DNA from: a virus | Direction: 5' to 3' (one strand) | IMG/VR virus record: IMGVR_UViG_3300037230_000038 | Span: 1 to 29,754 of that record | Length of the DNA stretch: 29,754 nucleotides | Part shown: positions 1-7,088 of the stretch, piece by piece | How the letters are laid out: each line of letters opens with the position of its first letter | Numbering within the stretch: the first letter of the stretch is position 1 | The notes under the pieces: model-generated | What the model was told of the DNA's origin: nothing | The model's database searches: none | What the model saw: only the letters and a program-made list of their open reading frames with translations | Position numbers and translations under genes: made by a program

Positions 1-1
1 C

Positions 2-136
2 TTCAGCCCCACACTTCCCTCTGACATGGGCGGCGGACCAGTGACCCTAAGCGCCGCGTCTCTGACGCCCAACGACTACTTCGCTACGTCCCGCCGCCCC
101 GCCTTTCTCGGGCACCCCGCGCCTTCGATGCGGTGA
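2..136 (+). CDS. 3' fragment of an upstream gene, unknown function
   Basis: This frame is open from the left edge of the window and ends at a TGA at 134-136. The other two plus frames are closed near the edge. The 44 visible residues include a Gly-rich stretch (DMGGGPV) and end PAPSMR; no family is recognised. It lies 20 bases before the next start and on the same strand, so it could be the upstream member of the same operon. It may also be chance, since GC-rich DNA often leaves short open frames. Confidence 0.3.
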   Translation, partial: FSPTLPSDMGGGPVTLSAASLTPNDYFATSRRPAFLGHPAPSMR

Positions 137-156
137 TCCAACACCCATAGCTATTC

Positions 157-528
157 GTGTCTCATCGCGCCTACGTCCGCGTTTTATCGCACCATCAGCC
201 GATCGGCTCGCGCACGCGCACGGCCATTCCCGCCGACGTGGCGGAGCAACTCGTGCAGCGCATGGCCGCCGAGCAGATCAGTCAGGATGTGATTCGCATG
301 ATGGCGCCGGATTCCGTATTCCTTCGCGCCATCCAAGAGGTTTCGCCGCAAGTCCGCTATATCCCTGCGAAACTGGCGTCCGGCGAAGTCGGCGGAACTC
401 GGTTCCGCGAACCCTCCGATCCTGCCTGGCAAGAGACCCACCGGGCCGCCATCCGATCGGTGCAGACTCGTTCTTACATGACATACAAAGCCTGGTCTGA
501 GCGATTCAAGACTGCGATTCCCGCATGA
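157..528 (+). CDS. Hypothetical phage protein, 123 aa
   Basis: This is a 123-residue protein with a GTG start; an in-frame TAG at 148-150 prevents a longer reading. It is soluble and mixed in charge, with a helical central segment (about residues 28-48, AEQLVQRMAAEQI) that could be part of a small DNA-binding or packaging-type helical protein, but no known motif is seen. Its last codons overlap the next gene by four bases (ATGA at 525-528), so the two are probably translationally coupled. It sits upstream of the recombinase and terminase block. Its function is unknown. Confidence 0.6.
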   Translation: MSHRAYVRVLSHHQPIGSRTRTAIPADVAEQLVQRMAAEQISQDVIRMMAPDSVFLRAIQEVSPQVRYIPAKLASGEVGGTRFREPSDPAWQETHRAAIRSVQTRSYMTYKAWSERFKTAIPA

Positions 529-761
529 GACTCCCCGAAAACGACTTACTGGTGCGCGTCGAGGACGACTATCTCCTCCGCTACATTCGCTACATGCGCC
601 GCTGCGAAGAGATCCTGGTGCGCCCCGCATCTTTCGATCTCTGGCGCCAAATTGAACCATGGCTGATCGAACGCGGACGGATCGCCGTGCTCGAAGTGCT
701 GCGCGCTGACTTATTGAACCGTGAAAACGCCGATTCCATTTCCCAAGCCTGCGCATCCTGA
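525..761 (+). CDS. Small hypothetical protein coupled to the upstream gene
   Basis: This is a 78-residue protein whose ATG overlaps the preceding stop in an ATGA arrangement, which argues for coupled translation and for a real gene. It is rich in Arg, Glu, Leu and aromatic residues (LLRYIRYMRRCEEIL, then WRQIEPWLIERG) and is likely fully helical. There is no signal peptide, membrane segment or recognisable motif. The coupled pair 157-528 and 525-761 may encode partners. No family is recognised. Confidence 0.6.
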   Translation: MRLPENDLLVRVEDDYLLRYIRYMRRCEEILVRPASFDLWRQIEPWLIERGRIAVLEVLRADLLNRENADSISQACAS

Positions 762-811
762 GCGGCGCCGCCGCAAGGACCGCGAGTGGCCCAAAGCCGC
801 CTAGTTCTGAT

Positions 812-1162
812 GTGTTCCATGGCCCGATCCGCGATCGCATCGCCCTCACCGAGATCCTCCTCTCGCCGGGTGCGGAGAGACTCTCGTTTGAAACCGTGCA
901 ATTCTGCGCCGAGTTGCTGATGAGCCCCGACTCCAAGGAATCCGCCATCGAATTCGCCAAGCGCCTCGGCACCTACAACAAAGCCGATCGCGCCGAGCAG
1001 TACCAGGGCCGCTACTCGAACGAGATTCTCAAGCGCAACGATGACCTGCTGTTTCAACGGCTGCGCGAGCTGGCGGATCGCGAGTTCCGCCACAAGGTCA
1101 TCCTGGCGGTGATCGCCCTGGTGCCTTCGATCATCATGTTTGCGATGTGGTACTTCGGCTAG
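812..1162 (+). CDS. Tail-anchored small membrane protein, 116 aa
   Basis: This 116-residue protein has a soluble charged helical body and one C-terminal hydrophobic segment (about residues 96-115, VILAVIALVPSIIMFAMWYF) ending almost at the stop, the layout of a tail-anchored inner-membrane protein. The GTG at 812 is the best available start: upstream in frame there are no ATG, GTG or TTG codons before a TGA at 722-724. A strong hairpin terminator follows 11 bases after the stop. The topology would allow a role in membrane remodelling, superinfection exclusion or lysis regulation, but no motif supports a choice. Confidence 0.55.
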   Translation: MFHGPIRDRIALTEILLSPGAERLSFETVQFCAELLMSPDSKESAIEFAKRLGTYNKADRAEQYQGRYSNEILKRNDDLLFQRLRELADREFRHKVILAVIALVPSIIMFAMWYFG

Positions 1163-1173
1163 GCTGCGCGCCG

Positions 1174-1203
1174 TGTCCGAGTTTGTTATTCTCGGACATT
1201 TTT
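1174..1203 (+). terminator. Rho-independent terminator after the first small operon
   Basis: A perfect 8-bp inverted repeat, TGTCCGAG (1174-1181) and CTCGGACA (1191-1198), encloses a 9-base AT-rich loop and is followed by TTTTT at 1199-1203. It lies 11 bases after the stop of the 116-aa gene. The T-run overlaps the annotated TTG start of the recombinase, which suggests the recombinase has its own promoter or a slightly later start. Confidence 0.8.
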
Positions 1204-1771
1204 GATTCTTTTTGAATTTAATCAAGTGCCACATCACCTCTCCATCGAGCAAATTCTTCGCCTTTTAGCCGCTGCGAAGGAACACGATCATCTGCACTGG
1301 CTCTCGATGGCCGTGACTTTTAATCACGCGCTCCGCGCCTCGGAAGTTGTTCGAATGAAACCCGCTTGCGTGGTGGACGGCAAACTCGTGATGAGTCGAA
1401 GCAAGCACTCGAACGACGTGAACGACAAACTGCGGACGCACGCGAATTCTCTCCTCGATGAGCGCCAGGCGCTGCTTGAATTGGTTGAAAAAACGCCCGC
1501 GAATTCAAGACTGTTCCCGGTGACTACGCGCACCTTCCAGCGCTGGGTAAACGCCGCCGGCGAGCGCGCTGGATTGCCGAACCTGCTTTGTCACCCCCAC
1601 GTTTTAAAGCACTCGGTGCTCTATTTTCTCCGGCGTAATGGATTGAACACAGACGAGTTAGCGCCGCAGAGCGGGCACAAGAGTGTTGACTCCCTGAAAA
1701 TTTACACCGATCTCACCCCGGAAGAAACGCAGCCGCTGGTGGACGCCGCGTTTGCTCGTATAGGGGCCTGA
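1202..1771 (+). CDS. Short tyrosine recombinase (phage integrase family, catalytic domain only)
   Basis: This 189-residue protein matches the catalytic domain of tyrosine recombinases. Visible family positions are Arg45 (HALRASEV, first catalytic Arg), Lys68 (candidate beta-hairpin Lys), His133 in HVLKH, His159 in SGHKS and the nucleophile Tyr168 in KIYTDL. The core-binding N-terminal domain of lambda-type integrases is absent; the size resembles FimB/FimE-type invertases. The second catalytic Arg, normally HxLRH, is Lys136 here. The TTG start at 1202 sits in a terminator T-run; GTG at 1226 is an alternative. It could integrate the phage, resolve dimers or invert a segment. Family assignment is strong; exact role is inferred. 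Confidence 0.85.
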   Translation: MILFEFNQVPHHLSIEQILRLLAAAKEHDHLHWLSMAVTFNHALRASEVVRMKPACVVDGKLVMSRSKHSNDVNDKLRTHANSLLDERQALLELVEKTPANSRLFPVTTRTFQRWVNAAGERAGLPNLLCHPHVLKHSVLYFLRRNGLNTDELAPQSGHKSVDSLKIYTDLTPEETQPLVDAAFARIGA

Positions 1772-1809
1772 TCCGTTTGATTGTTTTGATTTAGTACAAG
1801 TTTTCAACG

Positions 1810-2175
1810 ATGGGCGGGAAGCGACCAGGAGCAGGGCGGCACGCGGGTAATTGCGATTGTGAGAAGTGCCTCAAAAAACACGGCTCGCGCCCGGTCGACG
1901 GCAACCTCGCCCGCAAGATCAAGGCGAAGATCAAAGCCGAAGAGAAGTGGATTCTCGTCATCGACCTGGCTACGAAGAAAGCTCTCCGCACCGAAAATAC
2001 TGCCGATCTTCGGAATGCCCTTGAATACCTCGACAACCGCGATCTAGGCAACACCACCGACAACGTGAACCACATGCACGACAAGCCTTTAGAAGTGAAC
2101 GCTACGCTCACCCTGGGCGAAGGCATGAGACTTGCGATGCAGAAAGCCGAGGAACGTGTCCGCAGCCGCAAATAG
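1810..2175 (+). CDS. Putative terminase small subunit or packaging-associated protein
   Basis: This 121-residue basic protein begins MGGKRPGAGR, a Gly/Arg/Lys opening often seen in phage small terminase and other DNA-packaging proteins. It then has a compact CDCEKC cluster (residues 16-21) and an amphipathic helical middle with many Lys and Glu residues. Its stop at 2173-2175 lies inside the start region of the large terminase, so the genes overlap by about 20 bases, a typical coupled terS-terL arrangement. The call rests mainly on position, size and the N-terminal motif. No helix-turn-helix is clearly readable, so an unrelated small DNA-binding protein remains possible. Confidence 0.55.
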   Translation: MGGKRPGAGRHAGNCDCEKCLKKHGSRPVDGNLARKIKAKIKAEEKWILVIDLATKKALRTENTADLRNALEYLDNRDLGNTTDNVNHMHDKPLEVNATLTLGEGMRLAMQKAEERVRSRK

Positions 2176-3685
2176 CTACCAGGTGGATGCCGAGCAAGAG
2201 CTGCGCGAACGCCTCGCAGAGTTTCGCTGGGACCCGCTCGGCGCCGTGATGTACGGCTTCCCCTGGGGCGAAGGCGAACTTGCGCCATTCAAAGGGCCGC
2301 GAATCTGGCAGTGCGAAGAGCTCGATCGGCTCGGCGCCTGGCTACAGAATCCCGAGACCCGCTATCAGGTGTACCAGCGCTGGATCAGCTCCGGCCACGG
2401 CCCCGGCAAGACCACACTTCTCGCATTCCTCGCCTGGTGGAACCAATCCACCTTTCTCGATGCGATGGCGCGCATCACCGCCAACACCGACCGCCAGCTT
2501 ACCGGTACGACCTCTCCTGAATTCTCCCGCTGGTTTCGCCTCGCCATCAATTCCCACTGGTTTACTCCGAACGTTTCCTCGATCAAAGCCAACGACGACC
2601 GCCACGAGCAGACCTGGCGTCTGGATTTCGTGCCCTGGTCGATGGAGAACTCGCAGGCCTTTGCCGGCAAACATAATTCCCTGCGCCGCATGATGTATGG
2701 CTTCGAAGAGGCGAGTCCCATCCCGGCAGAGATCTTCAAAGTGGCGCGGGGCGGCCTGACCGATGCGAATACCGAGCGCATTCTCTTCGCCATCGGCAAT
2801 CCCACACACAACACCGGGGAATTTTACGAGCGCGTCTTTGGCTCGATGCGCACCGAAGGCACGTATCGCATCATCGACTCGCGCACCGTGGAAGGCTGCG
2901 ACCTGAAAGAAATCGCCGACTGGCTGAAAGAGTGCAACGGCGATGAGGATTCCGATTACTTCCGGGTGCGTGCTCGCGGCTTGTTTCCGAAAGGCGGAGA
3001 AGGCCAGTTCATCGATCTTGAAACTATCTCCCTCGCGCAGCAGCGCAAAGTTGTGCCGATTCATACCGATGCGCTGGTCGTAGGCGTCGATTTCGCCTGG
3101 GGTGGCGCCGACGACAACGTAATCCGTTTCCGTAAAGGTTCGGACGCGCGCTCGATTGCGCCGATTCGAGTGAAGGGTGAATTCACCCGCGACGCCGCGG
3201 TGATGGTGGGAAAACTGGCCGACGTTCTCAGCCGCACCTACAACGGGGAAAAAGTCGCGATGATGTTCGTCGATGGCTCGGGAGTCGGTGGCAATGCCGG
3301 CGCCGTCGTCGCAGGAGTTCGCGCGCTGGGTCATAAGAATGTGATGGAGATCAACTTCGGCCATGACGCCATCGATTCCCTGCACTACTGCTACCGCCGT
3401 GATGAGATGTGGGGGCAGATGAAAGCGTGGTTGCGGGCCAGTGGTGCAATCGACAGTGATCCCGGCTTGGCTGCTGATCTTGCGAAGCCGAAGTCGATCG
3501 GGAACGGCCAGCGGGTAAAGCTCGAACCCAAAGACTTGATGAAAAAGCGTCTGGCGAAACTCGGAATCGATTCCAGTTCTCCCGACGATGCCGATGCTCT
3601 CGCGCTCACCTTCGCCATGTCGGTTGCTCCAAAGAAAACCAACATGGCACAAAAGACGAAGAAAACCCACTCCCCCTGGGGATGA
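2156..3685 (+). CDS. terL: Terminase large subunit (packaging ATPase and nuclease)
   Basis: This is the DNA-packaging motor: an N-terminal ATPase pumps DNA through the portal and a C-terminal RNase H-like nuclease cuts it. Numbered from GTG 2156 (509 aa), it shows a Walker A-like GHGPGKT at about 80-86, the tandem acidic FEEAS of Walker B and catalytic Glu at about 183-187, and nuclease Asp residues in VVGVDFAW (Asp312), MMFVDGSG (Asp373) and PDDADALAL (about 477-480). I chose GTG 2156 because GAGG lies three bases before it; the frame stays open to TTG 2132. It overlaps the small subunit gene and is followed at once by accessory genes. Confidence 0.95.
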   Translation: MSAAANSYQVDAEQELRERLAEFRWDPLGAVMYGFPWGEGELAPFKGPRIWQCEELDRLGAWLQNPETRYQVYQRWISSGHGPGKTTLLAFLAWWNQSTFLDAMARITANTDRQLTGTTSPEFSRWFRLAINSHWFTPNVSSIKANDDRHEQTWRLDFVPWSMENSQAFAGKHNSLRRMMYGFEEASPIPAEIFKVARGGLTDANTERILFAIGNPTHNTGEFYERVFGSMRTEGTYRIIDSRTVEGCDLKEIADWLKECNGDEDSDYFRVRARGLFPKGGEGQFIDLETISLAQQRKVVPIHTDALVVGVDFAWGGADDNVIRFRKGSDARSIAPIRVKGEFTRDAAVMVGKLADVLSRTYNGEKVAMMFVDGSGVGGNAGAVVAGVRALGHKNVMEINFGHDAIDSLHYCYRRDEMWGQMKAWLRASGAIDSDPGLAADLAKPKSIGNGQRVKLEPKDLMKKRLAKLGIDSSSPDDADALALTFAMSVAPKKTNMAQKTKKTHSPWG

Positions 3686-3689
3686 CGCC

Positions 3690-3965
3690 ATGATGCCGAT
3701 GCAAAACTCGCTGGCCCAGCGCCTCTCGGGAATGGGAATGCAGCCGCCTGGTCCGGCACAGACTGCGCAGCCTGTTACGCCGCAGAACACACTCGCGCGG
3801 CCGATGCCGATGCGCCCAGGCATGACCGCACCAGGCGCGGGCGGTCCACCGATGTCGGGACCGGTTGGCGTGCAGATGCAGCCGCAAGTGCAGGCTCAAC
3901 CGCAGATGCAAGCCCAGCCACAGATGCAGAACAATCTCCGCCGCATGACGCCGATGGCCTACTGA
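3690..3965 (+). CDS. Low-complexity Met/Pro/Gln-rich protein, 91 aa
   Basis: This 91-residue protein is almost entirely Met, Pro, Gln, Gly and Ala and should be disordered. Residues 69-80 contain a doubled QAQPQM unit encoded by an 18-base imperfect tandem repeat. I chose ATG 3690 because GGGGA (3678-3682) lies upstream at suitable spacing and the stop of terL is only four bases away; the frame itself is open further upstream inside terL. An adjacent ATG at 3693 is an alternative. Such linker-like proteins occur as minor virion or assembly components, but no function can be assigned. Confidence 0.6.
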   Translation: MMPMQNSLAQRLSGMGMQPPGPAQTAQPVTPQNTLARPMPMRPGMTAPGAGGPPMSGPVGVQMQPQVQAQPQMQAQPQMQNNLRRMTPMAY

Positions 3966-3966
3966 C

Positions 3967-4170
3967 ATGGCGAAACTGAAAGCAGCCAGCAGAAACGCTC
4001 TCGCCGATCGCGTCTTCGGATTACCGAGCGAGCGCAAGTATCCGATGCCGGATAAAGAACACGCGGCCGATGCCAAGGGTCGCGCGACGCAGATGGTGAA
4101 ACGCGGCAAACTTTCATCCGCAGCGAAAGCCAAGATCGACGCCAAAGCCAATCGAATTCTCGGGAAGTAA
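3967..4170 (+). CDS. Small basic phage protein, 67 aa
   Basis: This 67-residue Lys/Ala-rich protein contains KYPMPDKEHAADAKGRATQ at about residues 24-42 followed by KIDAKANRILG. The 'YPxPDxxHAxxAxxRxxQ' pattern resembles a short domain I know from many phage proteins of unknown function (DUF6582-like). It starts one base after the preceding stop, so it is co-translated with it. Its basic character fits nucleic-acid or scaffold contact, but that is inference. Confidence 0.65.
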   Translation: MAKLKAASRNALADRVFGLPSERKYPMPDKEHAADAKGRATQMVKRGKLSSAAKAKIDAKANRILGK

Positions 4171-4250
4171 ACAAGCTTAATGGAGCCCGGCGCAGCGGAA
4201 TCTGCCGACTCGCCGCCCAGAGCTTGCTGCAGCACAAGGAATAGAACGTC

Positions 4251-5276
4251 ATGCCTCTACCAGCGAACACTCCAGTCGGAGCCTTTACAAATTTAACCAT
4301 CGCCGCCATCAACGCCGCGCTCGCGCAAGCGGGACTCGCCGCCACTACCGGAAATGTTTACTACTGTGATCCGGTCAACGGCCTTGATACCAACGACGGC
4401 CAGACACCGCAAGCGGCGCAACTTTCCGGCGGTCACGGTCCAGTGCAAACGTTGCAGGCGGGTTACAACCTTCTGCGCTCCGGCTTCAACGATGTGCTGG
4501 TGCTGATCGGCAACGGCCAGTCGAGCGGATCGGCGCGGCTCGCGGCTACCTTCACCTGGTCAAAGAATGCGGCGCACCTGATCGGCGTCTGCTCGCCCTC
4601 GGCAGTTTCTCAGCGCGCCAGAATTGCCAACGGCACTGCAGCTGCAGCCTTCGCGAATTTCTTCGTGGTGAGCGGCAATGGTTGCCTGTTCTCAAATATC
4701 AGCTGGTTCCAGGGCTTCGCGGCCGGTGTCGCGGCGGAAATTCTGATGACCATCACCGGCTCGCGCAACGCATTCGTGAACTGCGATTTTGAGGGCTTGG
4801 GCGATGCGACCGGAGCGGCTTCTGCGACTTCGCGCGTGTTGCTGATTTCCGGCGGTGGGCAGGAGAACGCTTTTTACCACTGCAATTTCGGCCTCGATAC
4901 CGTGCAGCGCACCGGAGCGAACGCGACGATCGAGTTTCAGAATGGCTCGACGCGCAACTCGTTTGAAGATTGCACCTTCCCGATCGACTCCGGCGATGGC
5001 GATCAGTTCATCCTCTACGCCGCCGCGGCCGCCGCCCTCGATCGCTACAACCTGTTCAAGCGTTGTGTGATCCTGAGCGCGGTGCAATCGGGCGGAACCG
5101 CACTCACCGCAGCCATCAAACTGGCAGCTGCAGCCGGTGGGATGATCGTGCTGTTTGATTGCATGACGGTGGGAGTGACCACGATCGCGGCAGACGCGAC
5201 CACTTTGGCTCAGGTTTACGCTTATGGTCCGACTGGGACCACGAGTGCATTTCTAGCCACAAACGTCACTTCATAG
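4251..5276 (+). CDS. Right-handed beta-helix virion protein, 341 aa
   Basis: This 341-residue protein shows the signature of a parallel beta-helix (pectin lyase-like fold): short strands ending in Cys/Asn-rich turns, such as NAFVNCDFEG, NAFYHCNFG, NSFEDCTFP and NLFKRCVIL, recurring every 30 to 50 residues between about 160 and 290. An N-terminal segment (NVYYCDPVNGLDTNDGQTP) resembles the entry region of phage beta-helix proteins that begin with a 'DxxxGxDxxxG' motif. There is no signal peptide. AAGGA lies about 15 bases before the ATG. Its place between terminase and portal is unusual for a tailspike, so a capsid decoration or minor spike role is as likely. It is followed by a hairpin. Confidence 0.7.
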   Translation: MPLPANTPVGAFTNLTIAAINAALAQAGLAATTGNVYYCDPVNGLDTNDGQTPQAAQLSGGHGPVQTLQAGYNLLRSGFNDVLVLIGNGQSSGSARLAATFTWSKNAAHLIGVCSPSAVSQRARIANGTAAAAFANFFVVSGNGCLFSNISWFQGFAAGVAAEILMTITGSRNAFVNCDFEGLGDATGAASATSRVLLISGGGQENAFYHCNFGLDTVQRTGANATIEFQNGSTRNSFEDCTFPIDSGDGDQFILYAAAAAALDRYNLFKRCVILSAVQSGGTALTAAIKLAAAAGGMIVLFDCMTVGVTTIAADATTLAQVYAYGPTGTTSAFLATNVTS

Positions 5277-5331
5277 CACCAGTTTCCGGCGCGCACCCCA
5301 CAACGCCCCTCGGGGCAAACTTAGCGTCGGC

Positions 5332-5368
5332 CGGGCCTTCCGTTTTCTTCCGCGAGGCGGAAGGCCCG
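5332..5368 (+). other. Strong inverted repeat in an intergenic gap
   Basis: CGGGCCTTCCG (5332-5342) and CGGAAGGCCCG (5358-5368) form a perfect 11-bp stem around a 15-base loop, in the 120-base gap after the beta-helix gene. A competing smaller hairpin, TTCCGC-GAG-GCGGAA, lies partly inside it. No T-run follows, so it is not a standard intrinsic terminator; it may be an mRNA 3'-end stabiliser or a protein site. The 11-mer CGGAAGGCCCG occurs again at about 14554. Confidence 0.5.
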
Positions 5369-5396
5369 CGAATCTTATCCTGAAACTCGTAAGCCA

Positions 5397-5591
5397 ATGG
5401 CAGAGCGCGCCGAAGACGAGAAGCTCTCGCACAAAGAAGTCGAGTACGAGCGCACCTCGGAGCATCCCGGCGAGCATTGCGGCAACTGTAGACACGTGAT
5501 CGAGGCGATGAGCGGAACCCGCTGTGAAAGTGTGAAGCCGCCGATCTATCTGAACGGATGGTGTATTCGATGGCAGCCGAAGCCAAAGTAG
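5397..5591 (+). CDS. HiPIP-like four-cysteine small protein
   Basis: This 64-residue protein has Cys at 28, 31, 43 and 56. The segment from Cys43 to Trp59 satisfies the classical HiPIP signature as I recall it: C-x(6)-I-x(3)-G-W-C-x(2)-W. HiPIPs bind one 4Fe-4S cluster through four Cys, and the CGNC pair at 28-31 supplies the first two ligands. Small HiPIP-like proteins are often annotated in phage genomes with no known role. There is no Tat or Sec signal, unlike bacterial periplasmic HiPIPs. Zinc binding is an equally valid alternative. It overlaps the next small gene by 22 bases. Confidence 0.7.
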   Translation: MAERAEDEKLSHKEVEYERTSEHPGEHCGNCRHVIEAMSGTRCESVKPPIYLNGWCIRWQPKPK

Positions 5592-5716
5592 TCGAAATCC
5601 CGCAGTCAACGAAGGTCCTCCCCTGCGGCAAGTGTGGGCGGGAAATGACCGTCAGCATTCGCACGGTGCTCGCTTTCTGTCCCGCGTGCTCGCAGAATCT
5701 CGGGGTGAAACGCTGA
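5570..5716 (+). CDS. 48-aa zinc-ribbon protein
   Basis: This short gene encodes 48 residues with two knuckles, CGKC (Cys19, Cys22) and CPAC (Cys37, Cys40), a typical C4 zinc ribbon with 14 residues between knuckles. It overlaps the HiPIP-like gene by 22 bases in another frame and its TGA (5714-5716) overlaps the next ATG in a TGATG arrangement, so it is tightly coupled on both sides. GTG 5561 is an in-frame alternative start. It may be a structural or nucleic-acid-binding accessory; target unknown. Confidence 0.7.
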   Translation: MAAEAKVVEIPQSTKVLPCGKCGREMTVSIRTVLAFCPACSQNLGVKR

Positions 5717-6165
5717 TGCCGAAGTTCCTCGAAACCAAACTCAAGCGCGAGTACGGGGAGAACTCCGCCGTCCCCTTCAAGGTGATGAACAAAATCGGCG
5801 CGATGCACGGCAACAAGGAAACGGCCAAAGGCCGCGAGATGGAAGAAAAACACGAGGCAGATATGAAAGCACCCAAAGCACCCAAGATGTCCGCTGAACC
5901 GATGCGCGAGATGCGCATCGAAATCCACCGCGGCCCGAAAAATAAAGTCACGGGCTTCACCGTCCACCACCACATGATGCCGAAGGCCACGAAGTCGATG
6001 GCGTTCAGCGAGAACACCACACACTCTCATCCTTTCGGCGTCGATCAGCACGCAGCCATGATGGATCACGTCGAGGAGCACACCGGAGCGCAGCTGGGCT
6101 CCAATGCGATGCCCAAAGAAGCGCCAGCGGGAGCGTCGGAAGACGAAGAGGAAGGCGAAGAGTAG
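5716..6165 (+). CDS. Hypothetical His-rich acidic-tail protein, 149 aa
   Basis: The ATG at 5716 overlaps the zinc-ribbon stop and GGGGTGA lies about eight bases upstream, so I prefer it to the upstream TTG in the same frame at 5632. The 149-residue product opens MPKFLETKLKREYG, has a segment FKVMNKIGAMHGNKETAKG (about 19-37) that resembles a conserved phage hypothetical family, a central cluster HHHMMP, and ends in a run of Glu/Asp. No enzyme motif is seen. It is directly followed by the next gene (TAG-ATG), which places it in the same operon. Confidence 0.7.
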   Translation: MPKFLETKLKREYGENSAVPFKVMNKIGAMHGNKETAKGREMEEKHEADMKAPKAPKMSAEPMREMRIEIHRGPKNKVTGFTVHHHMMPKATKSMAFSENTTHSHPFGVDQHAAMMDHVEEHTGAQLGSNAMPKEAPAGASEDEEEGEE

Positions 6166-6879
6166 ATGCCGATCTCTCTCGACGAACGCCAGAAGGTGAA
6201 TCACCAGCTCAAAAAACTGGGCTTCGGCGGCATCAACGACCCGAATCTCTTCGCCCAGATCGCGACGCTGTATCGGACGCATGATTCTTTTCGCGGATTG
6301 CTGATGTCGACCCGTCCCGCCGAGCGGCGCATCGCCTACGAAGCCATCCGCCCGCATCTGTGCTTCGTGGCGAAACCGCTTGACGTGTACGAGCGTGAGA
6401 TTCACGAGAAAGCCGAGCGCGAGCAGTGGGATGTGATCCACAAAGACAACCCGCACTGGCCGCAGCCCTTCAAAGTGGGCGAAGTCGAAACCGAAGAATA
6501 CAAACTGGAAAAAGCGGCGCAGGAAGCAATTGAAGCCGACAAGCACGCGAAGGCAAAAGGTGTGGTCTCGCTCATCTGCACGCACTGCACTGTGCTGGGC
6601 GCTTTTCCCGCCGACACTCGCAAAGCTGCGCTGAAAAAAGCGCACGACGAAGGTTGGCGCTGGGCGGAGAAAAACGGCGTGCTGAAAACTTACTGTCCGC
6701 AGCATGTTCCCGGCCGCGCCACGATGACGCTCGAATGCTCCGCGTGTTCCCTCACTCAACGGCATCGGGTGTGGGACGAACAGGACGGCTATTCGAAGGC
6801 CCGGTTGGCAGGCTGGGTTTTTGACGATGAAAAGTGTTTGTGTCCGAAGTGTGCGGCGAAGCCGGTGCTGGTGCAGTAG
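6166..6879 (+). CDS. Protein with two tandem zinc-finger repeats, 237 aa
   Basis: The start follows the previous stop with no gap. Residues 1-130 are helical and charged. The C-terminal part holds two related metal-binding units: unit 1 has CTHC (138-141), then DEGWRW, then CPQH (177-180); unit 2 has CSAC (191-194), then LAGWVF, then CLCPKC (224-229). The shared layout CxxC, helix with GW, CPx(C/H) suggests an internal duplication. Such fingers usually bind nucleic acid or stabilise small domains. Location just before the portal gene suggests a packaging or assembly accessory, but that is inference. Confidence 0.7.
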   Translation: MPISLDERQKVNHQLKKLGFGGINDPNLFAQIATLYRTHDSFRGLLMSTRPAERRIAYEAIRPHLCFVAKPLDVYEREIHEKAEREQWDVIHKDNPHWPQPFKVGEVETEEYKLEKAAQEAIEADKHAKAKGVVSLICTHCTVLGAFPADTRKAALKKAHDEGWRWAEKNGVLKTYCPQHVPGRATMTLECSACSLTQRHRVWDEQDGYSKARLAGWVFDDEKCLCPKCAAKPVLVQ

Positions 6880-6881
6880 TT

Positions 6882-7070
6882 TCAGATTTCGTGCGCTTCG
6901 ATCTTCTGCGGCTTAACCGTGAACAACTTGGCGGCAAACTGGCACTGGCTGTACGGATTTCCCTCACCACGTCTGAGAACTACGCGCTCTGGCGTGCTGC
7001 TCACAATCTCTAACTCATTCTTGCACTCTGGGCAACAAAGCGCCGGCGTTCTTACGAGTAAGCCAATCAT
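6882..7070 (-). CDS. Minus-strand 62-aa cysteine-containing protein (cassette 1)
   Basis: This 62-residue gene fills the 209-base gap between two plus-strand genes and points against them. It has CCPEC (Cys12, 13, 16) and Cys43, consistent with a small zinc site, and a basic C-terminal half. Its ATG is preceded not by a Shine-Dalgarno site but by TAAAAT six bases upstream, as expected for a leaderless message. Its stop lies two bases beyond the stop of the convergent neighbour. No family is recognised; the same arrangement recurs at five other junctions in this window. Confidence 0.65.
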   Translation of the reverse strand: MIGLLVRTPALCCPECKNELEIVSSTPERVVLRRGEGNPYSQCQFAAKLFTVKPQKIEAHEI

Positions 7071-7076
7071 TTCGCC

Positions 7077-7082
7077 ATTTTA
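7077..7082 (-). promoter_or_regulatory. Leaderless-type -10 element of cassette 1
   Basis: On the minus strand TAAAAT is followed by six bases and then ATG. It is preceded by TGGGT, a context shared with cassettes 2 and 4. No -35 hexamer is evident. The element lies just upstream of the portal gene start, which itself lacks a Shine-Dalgarno site. Confidence 0.55.
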
Positions 7083-7088
7083 ACCCAC

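Noticed and set aside
184-972. 262-aa minus-strand open frame
   Set aside because: It overlaps two plus-strand genes coupled by ATGA and a third with a clear membrane anchor; the minus product is Arg/Ser-rich with no motif.
2342-3823. 493-aa minus-strand open frame
   Set aside because: It lies opposite the large terminase, which has clear ATPase and nuclease motifs. The minus product is a low-information His/Gly/Val-rich translation typical of an antisense shadow in GC-rich DNA.
5266-6765. 499-aa minus-strand open frame
   Set aside because: It covers several coupled plus-strand genes with recognisable zinc motifs and has a Phe/His/Arg-rich composition typical of shadows.
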